From: Salmonella bongori NCTC 12419
Lineage (GTDB): Bacteria; Pseudomonadota; Gammaproteobacteria; Enterobacterales; Enterobacteriaceae
Assembly (NCBI RefSeq): GCF_000252995.1
Contig: NC_015761.1
Coordinates: 1,426,001 to 1,490,000, forward strand
Direction of reading: 5' to 3'
DNA length: 64,000 nucleotides
A program made the translations under genes and the position numbers. Below the pieces are notes generated by a model. That model had not been told where the DNA came from. It searched no databases and worked only from the letters and a program-made list of their open reading frames with translations. This document shows positions 24,281 to 33,296 of the stretch, piece by piece; within the stretch, counting starts at the first letter, position 1; the number at the start of each line of letters is the position of its first letter.

Positions 24281-26716
24281 TTATACCTTTTCAACCTGAA
24301 CAAGATTGCTGTGCGAAGGGTTACCTTTCGCCAGCGGAGACGGACGGTGCGAAGTCAGAATATTGATTGAGCCGCCGTGGTCGATTTTGTCACCGAACAT
24401 ATCGGCTTTAAGCCAGGCACCCTGACCGATAGCGGTAACGCCAGGCAGAATACGTGGGGTAACTTTCGCCGGGATCAGCATTTGCCCATTCTTGTTGAAT
24501 ACCCTGACGGTATCGCCGTGTTGAATCCCCCGTGTTTTAGCATCAATCGGGTTGATCCAGATTTCCTGAGGGCACGCCTGCTGCAGAACGTCGATATTGC
24601 CATAACTGGAGTGAGTGCGAGCTTTGTAGTGAAAGCCGGTCAACTGGAGTGGGTACGTTTTGCGTACAGGATCGTCCCAGCCGTCAAAACCTGGCGCATA
24701 GGCGGGCAGTGGATGGATAATTTCATCCTTTTTTAATTCCCAGGTATCCGCGATAGTCGCCAGTTGTTCAGAATAAATTTCGATTTTTCCGGATGGGGTT
24801 TTCAGCGGATGGGCCTGCGGATCTTCGCGGAAATCGCGGAAAGCGACATAGTGCTCTTCCGGGCATTTTTTCTTGAAGATACCGGTTTTTTTCATCTCTT
24901 CGTAATCCGGCATCTCCGGGTTACGTTCCTTGGTTTTGGCATGCAGATATTTCACCCATTCGTGCTGGGTGCGCCCTTCGGTGAAGGTCTGATAAACATC
25001 CGGACCGAGACGTTTAGCGATTTCGCTGAGTGTCCAGTAGATCGGTTTGCGTTCAAACTTTGGTGAGGTTGCCGGTTGTCCCAGAATCACGTACCCCATG
25101 TTTCCCGCCGATTCATGAGAAATGAGATCTTCCTGTTCGGTGGGCATCAGGTCAGGCAGCAGAATATCGCAATACTTCGCAGATGCGGTCATGAAGTGTT
25201 CGATGCCGACAATCATTTCGCATTTACTGTCGTCCTGCAGCACTTCGTGAGTGTGAGTAATATCACCGTGCTGGTTAATCAGGGTATTGCTGGCATAGCA
25301 CCATAAAAACTTAACGGGTACATCGAGCTTATCTTTACCACGCACGCCGTCGCGGATCGCGGTCATTTCTGCGCCGTGGTCAATAGCATCGGTCCAGGTA
25401 AACACTGAAATCTGCGTTTTAACCGGATTGTCGAGCATCGGAAACCATTCAACGCCAAGATCCCAGGTGCCCTCACGCACGCCGGAATTACCGCCGTTTA
25501 TCCCGACATTGCCGGTCAGCACCGAAAGCATGGCGATCGCACGTGCAGTCTGTTCACCGTTGGAATGGCGCTGCGGCCCCCAGCCCTGGCAAATATAGGC
25601 CGGTTTCGCCTGGCCGATTTCACGCGCTAACTGAATAATTTTGTCTGCCGGAATACTGGTAATTTGTGATGCCCATTGCGGGGTTTTGGCGATACCGTCT
25701 GGTCCCTCGCCAAGAATATAGGCTTTGTAGTGGGCGTTACGCGGTGCGGAGGCGGGCAGGGTGGTTTCATCGTAGCCGACGCAATATTTATCAAGAAACG
25801 GCTTATCAACCAGATCTTCAGTGATCAGCACACAGGCGATTGCCGCCGCCAGCGCCCCGTCTGTGCCCGGACGAATCGGTAACCACTCATCTTCACGCCC
25901 GGCAGCGGTATCGTTATAGCGGGGATCGATAACGATCATACGTGCATTAGAGCGTTCACGAGCCTGTTCAACATAATATGTAACGCCGCCGCCACTCATT
26001 CGTGTTTCGGCAGGGTTGTTGCCGAATATTACCACCAGTTTGGTATTGGCAATGTCGTCCGGGCTGTTACCGTCATTGCCGCCGAACATATAGTTCATTG
26101 CGGCGCTGATTTGCGCGGTACTGTAGCTGCCGTAGCGGCTGAGATAACCACCGCAGGCGTTCATCAGTCGGTACGGCACATTGGAATTAGTGATATTGCC
26201 GCCATCAACACCGGTACCGTACAGAACATGCACCGCCTCGTTACCGTAGTCTTTAAGGATCCGCTGCAGATTGCCGCTAATGGTATCCAGCGCCTCATCC
26301 CAGGAGATACGTTCAAACTTGCCTTCGCCGCGTTTACCAACGCGCTTCATGGGATATTTAAGCCGATCGGGGTGATTCATCCGGCGGCGAATGGAGCGTC
26401 CGCGCAGGCAAGCGCGCACCTGATGATTACCGTATTCGTCATTACCGGTGGTGTCGGATTCAACCCAATAGACGGTGTCGTCTTTGACATGCAGCCGCAG
26501 CAAACAGCGGCTACCGCAGTTAACGGTACAAGAGCTCCAGACCGCCTTTTCGTCGACCGGCGCAGGTGCAATGCCGTCAGCGGCGCGGGTAATGCGAGAG
26601 AATGGAAGGGTGAAAGCGCTACTGGCGAGCGCAAGGCTACCAATGGCGGATGTTTTCACCAGACTACGGCGGCTGATACTGGCCGTCATGAGCGCCTCAG
26701 GCGTGGTGATTTTCAT
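24281..26716 (-). CDS. ynfF: Molybdopterin oxidoreductase YnfF (DMSO reductase family, catalytic subunit)
   Basis: Tat-exported bis-MGD enzyme of 811 aa. The twin-arginine motif is SRRSLVKTSA at about residues 14-23. A [4Fe-4S] site follows (CTVNCGSRCLLRLHVKD, and C in VRACLRGRS). The GSYSTAQ segment carries the expected molybdenum-ligand serine of the DmsA group. It is a close paralogue of the adjacent YnfE. In Salmonella and E. coli the ynf system contributes to selenate reduction, and YnfF can act as an alternative DMSO reductase when overproduced. The physiological substrate is not certain. Confidence 0.93.
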   Translation of the reverse strand: MKITTPEALMTASISRRSLVKTSAIGSLALASSAFTLPFSRITRAADGIAPAPVDEKAVWSSCTVNCGSRCLLRLHVKDDTVYWVESDTTGNDEYGNHQVRACLRGRSIRRRMNHPDRLKYPMKRVGKRGEGKFERISWDEALDTISGNLQRILKDYGNEAVHVLYGTGVDGGNITNSNVPYRLMNACGGYLSRYGSYSTAQISAAMNYMFGGNDGNSPDDIANTKLVVIFGNNPAETRMSGGGVTYYVEQARERSNARMIVIDPRYNDTAAGREDEWLPIRPGTDGALAAAIACVLITEDLVDKPFLDKYCVGYDETTLPASAPRNAHYKAYILGEGPDGIAKTPQWASQITSIPADKIIQLAREIGQAKPAYICQGWGPQRHSNGEQTARAIAMLSVLTGNVGINGGNSGVREGTWDLGVEWFPMLDNPVKTQISVFTWTDAIDHGAEMTAIRDGVRGKDKLDVPVKFLWCYASNTLINQHGDITHTHEVLQDDSKCEMIVGIEHFMTASAKYCDILLPDLMPTEQEDLISHESAGNMGYVILGQPATSPKFERKPIYWTLSEIAKRLGPDVYQTFTEGRTQHEWVKYLHAKTKERNPEMPDYEEMKKTGIFKKKCPEEHYVAFRDFREDPQAHPLKTPSGKIEIYSEQLATIADTWELKKDEIIHPLPAYAPGFDGWDDPVRKTYPLQLTGFHYKARTHSSYGNIDVLQQACPQEIWINPIDAKTRGIQHGDTVRVFNKNGQMLIPAKVTPRILPGVTAIGQGAWLKADMFGDKIDHGGSINILTSHRPSPLAKGNPSHSNLVQVEKV

Positions 26717-26792
26717 AGTTACTCACTTTGCTTAGTATAAAAACGTGATTGGCCTTGTAGACGCCCCTGTATCTTCAGGGGCTATCTTTCTT

Positions 26793-29234
26793 TTATATTT
26801 TTTCTATCTCGACGAGGTTGGTGTGTTGCGGGTTGCCTTTTGCCAATGGCGAAGGGCGGTGAGTCGTTAAGGTATTTACGCAAGCGCCGCGATCGATTCG
26901 GTCGCCTGACATGTCTGCGTCGTGCCAGGCCCCCTGTCCCATGGCACTGACACCGGGCAGGATGCGTGGCGTGACTTTTGCGGGTAGGTGAACTTCACCG
27001 CGATCGTTGAATACCCGCACCATATCGCCGTTACTGATGCCACGTTTTGCCGCATCCAGCGGGTTGATCCACACTTCCTGGCGGCAAGAGGCCTTAAGAA
27101 CGTCTACGTTACCGTAGGTGGAGTGGGTACGGGATTTATAGTGGAAGCCAAAAAGCTGGAGCGGAAAGCGGCTGCGTAGCGGGTCGTCCCAGCCTTCGAA
27201 GGTGGGGGCATAGACGGGAAGAGGACTGATAACATCGCCTTTTTCCAGCTCCCACGTTCTGGCAATTTCAGCCAGACGGCTTGAGTAAATCTCAATTTTA
27301 CCGGAAGGGGTTTTCAGCGGGTGCGCCTGAGGGTCTTCACGAAATTGTTTGTAGGCGACAAAATGCCCGTTAGGATCCTTACGTTTATAGATTCCCATCT
27401 TTTTCAGCTCATCATAGCTGGGCAATGCCGGGTCTCGCGCGCGCATCCTGGCATACAGATACTGTAGCCACTGTTCCTGTGTACGGCCTTCGGTAAATTT
27501 CTCATGCACATCATCACCGAGGCGCTTCGCGACTTCGCTAAGTATCCAGTAGATGGGTTTACGTTCGAATTTCGCCGTGGTGGCCGGTTGTATGAAAATA
27601 AGGTAGCCCATGTTGCCGGCATAGTCGTTGGGAATGATATCTTCCTGCTCCACTGTCATCAGGTCGGGAAGCAGGAGATCGGCGTATTTAGCCGAGGAGG
27701 TCATGAAATTCTCAATGACCACAATCATTTCGCACTTTGACTCATCCTGTAGAATTTCATGGGTTTTGTTGATATCAGAGTGCTGATTAATCAGTGTATT
27801 ACCGGCATAGTTCCAGATGAATTTTATCGGCACGTCGAGCTTGTCTTTACCACGTACGCCGTCGCGGGTGGCGGTCATTTGTGGGCCGCGTTCGATAGCA
27901 TCTGTCCAGCTAAAGCAGGAGATGGCAGTTTTAACAGGGTTTTCCAGCATTGGCAGGCGTTCAATGGTAATCGTATAAGTGGATTCCCGCGCGCCGCTGT
28001 TACCCCCATTGATGCCGACATTGCCGGTAAGTATCGGCAGCATGGCGATGGCGCGGGAGGTCAGCTCGCCGTTTGCCTGGCGCTGCGGTCCCCAGCCCTG
28101 GCAAATATAAACCGGTTTCGTGCTGCCGATTTCTCGTGCCAGCTTGATGATGCGATCGACGGGAATACCGGTGATGGCAGAGGCCCACTCAGGCGTTTTG
28201 GCGACGCCGTCCTCTCCCTGACCCAAGATATAGGCTTTGTAATGGCCGTTGGCAGGCGCATCGGCAGGCAGCGTTTTGTCGTCATAACCAATGCAGTAGC
28301 GATCAAGAAAAGGCTGGTCGACCAGATCCTCGTTAATCAGTACCCAGGCGATACCGGCCACCAACGCCGCGTCGGTACCCGGACGGATCGGGAGCCATTC
28401 GTCTTCACGCCCGGCTGCCGTATCGGTATAGCGAGGATCGATGACGATCATGCGCGCATTAGAACGTGCGCGCGCCTGTTCCAGATACCAGGTGATGCCG
28501 CCGCCACTCATCCTGGTTTCAGCCGGGTTATTGCCGAACATCACTACCAGTTTGCTGTTTTCAATGTCGGAGGTGCTGTTCCCATCGTTGGAGCCGTAGG
28601 TGTAGGGCATGGCACAGGAGATTTGGGCCGTACTGTATGAACCATACTGGTTTAGCGAACCGCCATAACAGTTCATGAGGCGTCTGACGGGAGAGGCAGA
28701 GGGAGAGGAGCGGGTTATATTGCCGCCAACAATGCCGGAAGAGTAATTGATATAGACTGCTTCGTTACCGTAGTCGTTAACGACCTTTTTCAAACTGGCG
28801 GTAAGGGTGTCGAGCGCTTCCTGCCAGCTGATACGCTCGAACTTACCTTCACCACGCTTGCCGACCCGTTTCATGGGATAGTTAAGCCTGTCGGGATGGT
28901 TGATTCGCCGACGTATTGAGCGTCCACGCAGGCAGGCGCGTACCTGATGATTACCATATATGTCATCACCGGTATTATCGGTTTCTACCCATAAGACTTC
29001 ATTATCTTTCACGTGAAGCCGGAGTGCGCAGCGGCTACCGCAGTTGACGGAACATGTCCCCCAGACGACGTTATCTTCTTCCATGCGCAGTGCCCGCTGC
29101 ACCGCAGCAGTCGCGGTACGCATCCCGAATGGCAGCGACATGCCTCCGGCTGCCAGCGCCAGTGAGCCAAGCGCCGTTGATTTCATTAATGTTCTGCGGC
29201 TTACGCCTATTTGTTGCTTTTCTCCGTGCATCAC
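26793..29234 (-). CDS. ynfE: Molybdopterin oxidoreductase YnfE (DMSO/selenate reductase family)
   Basis: First gene of the operon, 813 aa. The Tat motif is SRRTLMKSTA near residues 13-22, followed by CSVNCGSRCALRLHVKD for the [4Fe-4S] cluster and GSYSTAQISC near the expected molybdenum serine. It has a Ser-rich insertion (TRSSPSASPVRR) that YnfF lacks. YnfE is the subunit genetically tied to selenate reduction in Salmonella. Two tandem ATG codons (29229-29234) are both possible starts. A 76-base gap separates it from ynfF. Upstream lie a palindrome and a weak FNR-like site. Confidence 0.93.
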   Translation of the reverse strand: MMHGEKQQIGVSRRTLMKSTALGSLALAAGGMSLPFGMRTATAAVQRALRMEEDNVVWGTCSVNCGSRCALRLHVKDNEVLWVETDNTGDDIYGNHQVRACLRGRSIRRRINHPDRLNYPMKRVGKRGEGKFERISWQEALDTLTASLKKVVNDYGNEAVYINYSSGIVGGNITRSSPSASPVRRLMNCYGGSLNQYGSYSTAQISCAMPYTYGSNDGNSTSDIENSKLVVMFGNNPAETRMSGGGITWYLEQARARSNARMIVIDPRYTDTAAGREDEWLPIRPGTDAALVAGIAWVLINEDLVDQPFLDRYCIGYDDKTLPADAPANGHYKAYILGQGEDGVAKTPEWASAITGIPVDRIIKLAREIGSTKPVYICQGWGPQRQANGELTSRAIAMLPILTGNVGINGGNSGARESTYTITIERLPMLENPVKTAISCFSWTDAIERGPQMTATRDGVRGKDKLDVPIKFIWNYAGNTLINQHSDINKTHEILQDESKCEMIVVIENFMTSSAKYADLLLPDLMTVEQEDIIPNDYAGNMGYLIFIQPATTAKFERKPIYWILSEVAKRLGDDVHEKFTEGRTQEQWLQYLYARMRARDPALPSYDELKKMGIYKRKDPNGHFVAYKQFREDPQAHPLKTPSGKIEIYSSRLAEIARTWELEKGDVISPLPVYAPTFEGWDDPLRSRFPLQLFGFHYKSRTHSTYGNVDVLKASCRQEVWINPLDAAKRGISNGDMVRVFNDRGEVHLPAKVTPRILPGVSAMGQGAWHDADMSGDRIDRGACVNTLTTHRPSPLAKGNPQHTNLVEIEKI

Positions 29235-29321
29235 TCACTCCATTATGGCTTCGCTATATATTGATATCTATAGCGAAATTATTAACCTGCTAATGATGTA
29301 GTGAGTTTACGCCTTTGGGAG

Positions 29322-29344
29322 TATGGGTTATTAACCCATATCAA
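29322..29344. promoter_or_regulatory. Palindrome and FNR-like site upstream of ynfE
   Basis: TATGGGTTA-T-TAACCCATA at 29322-29340 is a perfect 19-base palindrome. Overlapping it, the minus strand reads TTGAT-ATGG-GTTAA (29331-29344), a match at the first half of the FNR consensus TTGAT-N4-ATCAA and a partial match in the second. It lies about 90-110 bases before the ynfE start. FNR activation of ynfE is known in E. coli; the palindrome itself may be a separate site. Confidence 0.5.
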
Positions 29345-29382
29345 AGAGCGTTACCCTCCAGGCCAGGAGGGCCGGAGGGGGA

Positions 29383-29691
29383 TTATTGCGGCTCGGTGGA
29401 TGAACCATCCTGGCTGGGAGTGCTGTTAGCTGGCGCATTACCGCTGCTGGTACGGGTATATAAAATTTTATGGGTGTCGTTGGCGCAATGGCCCACCACT
29501 TGGGAATCTGGCTGATCGGCCTGGTCGTTAGGAACGATAGTGAGCGTAAAATTATCTGCGGGCACGCCGTTATTGATAATACGTTGCTCTATGTCGCTTT
29601 TTACTCTCTCGCACGAACCTGGCGCCGCCATCACCAGAGGGGGGGTGCTGAATAACGCCAGAGCGGTTACTACTGTTGCGATTTTCATCAT
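29383..29691 (-). CDS. ynfD: YnfD, exported DUF1161 protein
   Basis: Periplasmic protein of 102 aa with signal peptide MMKIATVVTALALFSTPPLV ending at MAAP. The DUF1161 core has CERVKSDIEQRIINNGVP, FTLTIVPND and VVGHCANDTHKILYTR, with two Cys that could form a disulphide. The last 15 residues are Ser/Pro/Gln-rich. Function unknown. E. coli has the same gene in the same place, between ynfE and ynfC. Confidence 0.85.
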   Translation of the reverse strand: MMKIATVVTALALFSTPPLVMAAPGSCERVKSDIEQRIINNGVPADNFTLTIVPNDQADQPDSQVVGHCANDTHKILYTRTSSGNAPANSTPSQDGSSTEPQ

Positions 29692-29795
29692 GAGCTCCTG
29701 TGATTAATGACGATGTTCTAAGCTTAGCATTTTTAGTGTAAATAACTGTATTTGCTAATATGATTGATATCAATCCCTCTATCCAGGTGAAACGT

Positions 29796-30506
29796 GTGAA
29801 GAAAGCCTTTTTACTGACATTATTGTGCATGATGTTGTCAGGTTGCGATAATCCGAAATCCCCAGTGTCTTTTACGCCGGAAATGGCCAGTTTTTCGAAT
29901 GAATTTGATTTTGATCCATTACGCGGACCGGTAAAGGATTTCAGCCAGACGTTGATAAATGAGAACGGCGAGGTAGCGAAGCAGGTCTCCGGTACGCTTT
30001 CACAGGAAGGCTGTTTTGATACGCTTGAATTACACGATCTGGAGAATGACACGGGGCTGGCGCTCGTGCTGGATGCCAATTATTACCGTGATGCCCAGAC
30101 GCTGGAAAAAAAGATACAGCTACAGGGGAAATGCCAGTTGGCGGCGCTCCCTTCAGCGGGTGTAACCTGGGAAACGGACGACAATGGTTTTGTGGTCTCA
30201 GCGGCGGGAAAAGGGATGAACGTCGAGTACCGCTATGATGGCGAAGGCTATCCGTTAGGTAAGACCACTGTAAACGCGCATAACACGCTCTCTGTTACGG
30301 CGAAACCTTCAGCAGATGCTCGTAAAAAATTGGATTATACGGCAGTAAGCCGGATAGATGATCGGCAGGTCGGCAACGTCAGACAGAGCTGCGAATATGA
30401 TGCGTACGCTAACCCTGTTGACTGCCGGCTTGTTATTGTTGACGAAAGCGTTAAGCCGGCAGTGTCTCACCATTACACGATTAAAAACCGTATTGATTAC
30501 TACTAA
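29796..30506 (+). CDS. ynfC: YnfC lipoprotein (UPF0257)
   Basis: Lipoprotein of 236 aa. The signal is MKKAFLLTLLCMMLSGC with lipobox LSGC, Cys17 being the lipidated residue. Asn/Pro after Cys gives no inner-membrane Asp+2 signal except that residue 18 is Asp (CDNPK), which favours retention in the inner membrane. The rest has the family features SFTPEMASFSNEFDFDPLRG and KQSCEYD-like RQSCEYDAYANPVDC. I chose the GTG at 29796 to match the 236-residue family length; an ATG at 29760 would place 12 residues before the signal. Function unknown. Confidence 0.85.
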   Translation: MKKAFLLTLLCMMLSGCDNPKSPVSFTPEMASFSNEFDFDPLRGPVKDFSQTLINENGEVAKQVSGTLSQEGCFDTLELHDLENDTGLALVLDANYYRDAQTLEKKIQLQGKCQLAALPSAGVTWETDDNGFVVSAAGKGMNVEYRYDGEGYPLGKTTVNAHNTLSVTAKPSADARKKLDYTAVSRIDDRQVGNVRQSCEYDAYANPVDCRLVIVDESVKPAVSHHYTIKNRIDYY

Positions 30507-30536
30507 GTTCGACTTTCCGTTACCACCGCGCGGCGT

Positions 30537-31097
30537 TTACTGCGCGGTAGGTTTGAGGAGGGTAGAACCGGATGTTTTATGCTCATCCAGATATTGCTGC
30601 TGGAAGATACACATGCGGATGGTGTTACGGTATTCGCCGTTAATAAAGAACTCGTGAATCAGCTCGCCCTCGACTCTAAACCCGAGCTTACGGTAGATAT
30701 GAATCGCTTTTTCATTCTCTTTATCGACGATCAAATATAATTTATAGAGATTAAGGACAGTAAAACCGTAATCCATTGCCAGTTTTGCCGCGCGCGACGC
30801 GAGGCCTTTTCCCTGGTACTCCGGAGAAATAATAATCTGAAATTCAGCCCGGCGATGCACATGGTTAATTTCAACCAGTTCCACTAGTCCGGCGTTTTGG
30901 CCGTCACATTCGACGACAAAGCGCCGCTCGCTTTGGTCGTGGATGTGTTTGTCGTAGAGATCCGACAGTTCGACAAAGGCCTCATACGGCTCTTCAAACC
31001 AGTAACGCATGACACTGGCGTTATTATCAAGCTGGTGGACAAATCGTAAATCTTCACGCTCAAGCGGGCGCAGTCTGACGCTGTAATCGCTTGTCAT
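30537..31097 (-). CDS. speG: Spermidine N1-acetyltransferase SpeG
   Basis: GNAT-family acetyltransferase of 186 aa that acetylates spermidine (and spermine) with acetyl-CoA, preventing polyamine toxicity. Acetyl-CoA loop: SPEYQGKGLASRAAKLAMDY (near residues 90-110). The N-terminal VRLRPLEREDLRFVHQLDNN and the polyamine-site acidic residues EEPYE match E. coli SpeG. It follows ynfB by 33 bases in one operon. The window also encodes the spermidine exporter MdtJI, so two spermidine-detox functions lie 20 kb apart. Confidence 0.96.
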   Translation of the reverse strand: MTSDYSVRLRPLEREDLRFVHQLDNNASVMRYWFEEPYEAFVELSDLYDKHIHDQSERRFVVECDGQNAGLVELVEINHVHRRAEFQIIISPEYQGKGLASRAAKLAMDYGFTVLNLYKLYLIVDKENEKAIHIYRKLGFRVEGELIHEFFINGEYRNTIRMCIFQQQYLDEHKTSGSTLLKPTAQ

Positions 31098-31130
31098 ACC
31101 GTATCCTTACACCTTTTTAGTAATCCTGTA

Positions 31131-31472
31131 TCAGGGCGTAATTACGCGTCCTGTACGACGATCCAGACAACGCAGAGTATTGGGTTCCCAATAGGCGTTG
31201 ATATTGGCGCTTTGCTCGCATTTATCGCGATTATCAAAGGCAGCATCGGCTTTGTCCCACTCTTTTTCTGCGCGGGTATTCACTTTTTGACGCAGATTGC
31301 GGGTATCGTTCCATTGTTCCTTTTCCATCGCCGCTTCCTGGCGACTCTGTGCGCTATCTCCCGATTCAATCACCAGTTTACTGGTTTCAGCGAAGGCGGA
31401 AGTGGTATACACAACGGCAGCCAGCGTAAGCATTGCCGTCAGGCACAGGCGTTTGCTCAGCGTATTGTTCAT
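31131..31472 (-). CDS. ynfB: YnfB, exported UPF0482 protein
   Basis: Secreted protein of 113 aa with signal peptide (MNNTLSKRLCLTAMLTLAAV, cleavage after AFA). The mature part is charged and likely helical (QEAAMEKEQWNDTRNLRQKV), with a C-terminal YWEPNTLRCLDRRTGRVITP and two Cys. Function unknown. It lies directly upstream of speG with 33 bases between, same strand. Confidence 0.86.
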   Translation of the reverse strand: MNNTLSKRLCLTAMLTLAAVVYTTSAFAETSKLVIESGDSAQSRQEAAMEKEQWNDTRNLRQKVNTRAEKEWDKADAAFDNRDKCEQSANINAYWEPNTLRCLDRRTGRVITP

Positions 31473-31621
31473 TGCAACGTCCTTTCATCAGGGGAAAACG
31501 CGGTAAAACACCGTTAAATTCTACACTAAACCTTATGCCTGGCATATACACAAGACAATGAGCTCACCGTAGCGATATTCTGTCGTATTATCACGTATCT
31601 TTTCGTTATTAAATGAATCTG

Positions 31622-31948
31622 ATGTTAAAAACGACGTTGCTTTTCTTTGTTACGGCGCTCTGTGAAATCATAGGGTGTTTTCTTCCCTGGCTTTGGATTA
31701 AGCGTGGCGCCAGCATAGGGTGGCTACTGCCCGCTGCGGTGTCGCTCGTCTTATTCGTCTGGCTTTTGACCTTACATCCGGCTGCCAGTGGACGAGTGTA
31801 TGCGGCGTACGGTGGGGTATATGTCTGCACGGCGCTCCTGTGGCTACGCGTGGTCGATGGCGTCAGGCTCACGGTTTATGACTGGTCCGGCGCGCTCATT
31901 GCGCTATGTGGGATGTTGATTATTGTCGCCGGGTGGGGACGCACGTAA
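31622..31948 (+). CDS. ynfA: YnfA, small inner-membrane protein (SMR-like, UPF0060)
   Basis: Four-helix membrane protein of 108 aa. Family hallmarks are LCEIIGCFLPW in the first helix (with the conserved Glu) and AAYGGVYVCTALLWLRVVDG. YnfA-type proteins are related to small multidrug exporters and have been reported to export drugs in Shigella. I chose the ATG at 31622 (MLKTTLLFF), giving the usual length; an ATG at 31613 adds three residues. Confidence 0.9.
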   Translation: MLKTTLLFFVTALCEIIGCFLPWLWIKRGASIGWLLPAAVSLVLFVWLLTLHPAASGRVYAAYGGVYVCTALLWLRVVDGVRLTVYDWSGALIALCGMLIIVAGWGRT

Positions 31949-32036
31949 CAGTATCGCGCAGTCAGCACATTTTGTGATCTGACAGCGCTTTTTTGATCAA
32001 TATACTTGTATGGTAGTAGCTCAGTTGGGTAAATTT

Positions 32037-32063
32037 CCTTACATCCCATAATGCGATGTAAGG
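32037..32063 (+). promoter_or_regulatory. Hairpin covering the rspA ribosome-binding site
   Basis: The arms CCTTACATC (32037-32045) and GATGTAAGG (32055-32063) are perfectly complementary around a 9-base loop. The second arm contains the AAGG part of the Shine-Dalgarno sequence, 7 bases before the rspA ATG. Folding in the mRNA would hide the ribosome site. As DNA it could also be a regulator site for RspR (GntR family). Confidence 0.55.
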
Positions 32064-32070
32064 AATAAAA

Positions 32071-33285
32071 ATGAAGATTGTAGGGGCTGAAGTCTTTGTT
32101 ACCTGTCCAGGCCGTAACTTCGTCACCTTAAAAATTACCACCGAAGACGGGATTACCGGTCTGGGGGATGCCACCCTGAACGGTCGTGAATTGTCGGTGG
32201 CGTCGTATCTTAGCGATCATCTGTGCCCGCAGCTTATCGGACGGGATGCGCACCGTATTGAAGATATCTGGCAATTCTTCTACAAAGGCGCGTACTGGCG
32301 CCGTGGTCCTGTCACCATGTCCGCCATTTCCGCTGTTGATATGGCGCTATGGGATATTAAAGCCAAAGCCGCCAATATGCCGTTGTACCAGTTGCTGGGC
32401 GGCGCCTCCCGAGAAGGCGTTATGGTGTATTGCCATACCACCGGACACACTATTAATGACGTGCTTGAAGATTACGCACGTCATAAGGCGATGGGGTTTA
32501 AAGCGATTCGCGTGCAGTGCGGGATCCCGGGGATGAAAACCACCTATGGCATGTCGAAAGGTAAAGGGCAGGCCTATGAACCGGCCACAAAAGGGCAGTG
32601 GCCGGAAGAGCAACTGTGGTCTACCGAGAAGTACCTCGACTTTACGCCAAAACTGTTTGATGCAGTGCGTAACGAATTTGGTTTTAACGAACATTTGCTG
32701 CATGACATGCACCATCGTCTGACTCCCATTGAGGCAGCCCGCTTTGGCAAAAGCATTGAAGACTACCGTCTGTTCTGGATGGAAGATCCGACGCCAGCTG
32801 AAAATCAGGAGTGCTTCCGCCTCATCCGTCAGCATACGGTTACGCCGATTGCCGTAGGCGAAGTTTTTAACAGTATCTGGGATTGCAAACAGCTCATTGA
32901 AGAGCAATTGATTGACTATATCCGCACCACACTCACTCATGCCGGGGGCATTACCGGTATGCGCCGCATTGCCGATTTTGCCTCGCTCTATCAGGTGCGT
33001 ACCGGTTCCCATGGTCCATCCGATCTATCACCTGTCTGCATGGCCGCCGCATTGCACTTTGACCTGTGGGTTCCCAACTTCGGCGTACAGGAATATATGG
33101 GTTATTCCGAACAGATGCTGGAAGTCTTCCCGCATAGCTGGACGTTTGATAACGGCTATATGCATCCGGGGGATAAACCGGGACTGGGTATTGAGTTTGA
33201 CGAAAAGCTGGCGGCGAAATACCCCTACGATCCTGCCTATCTGCCGGTCGCGCGTCTGGAAGACGGTACGTTGTGGAACTGGTAA
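32071..33285 (+). CDS. rspA: RspA, D-mannonate dehydratase of the enolase superfamily
   Basis: Cytoplasmic Mg2+-dependent dehydratase of 404 aa. The mandelate-racemase-type fold has N-terminal MKIVGAEVFVTCPGRNFVTL, metal-ligand region HDMHHRL and WMEDPTPAEN, and the C-terminal signature GSHGPSDLSPV with catalytic His and the later Glu in the enolase barrel. It dehydrates D-mannonate to 2-keto-3-deoxygluconate. In the E. coli group the activity is low, which fits a role in L-gulonate degradation with RspB. Named starvation-sensing protein in older work. Eleven bases separate it from rspB. Confidence 0.92.
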   Translation: MKIVGAEVFVTCPGRNFVTLKITTEDGITGLGDATLNGRELSVASYLSDHLCPQLIGRDAHRIEDIWQFFYKGAYWRRGPVTMSAISAVDMALWDIKAKAANMPLYQLLGGASREGVMVYCHTTGHTINDVLEDYARHKAMGFKAIRVQCGIPGMKTTYGMSKGKGQAYEPATKGQWPEEQLWSTEKYLDFTPKLFDAVRNEFGFNEHLLHDMHHRLTPIEAARFGKSIEDYRLFWMEDPTPAENQECFRLIRQHTVTPIAVGEVFNSIWDCKQLIEEQLIDYIRTTLTHAGGITGMRRIADFASLYQVRTGSHGPSDLSPVCMAAALHFDLWVPNFGVQEYMGYSEQMLEVFPHSWTFDNGYMHPGDKPGLGIEFDEKLAAKYPYDPAYLPVARLEDGTLWNW

Positions 33286-33296
33286 GGAGAATAATG

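Noticed and set aside
30524..30548. Hairpin at the ynfC/speG convergent ends (ACCGCGC/GCGCGGT)
   Set aside because: It overlaps the speG stop codon and has no U-tract on either strand, so I did not call a terminator.
32010..32035. tRNA-like text (GGTAGTAGCTCAGTTGGGTA)
   Set aside because: It looks like a D-arm, but no acceptor stem, anticodon arm or TTCGA arm follows within 80 bases.
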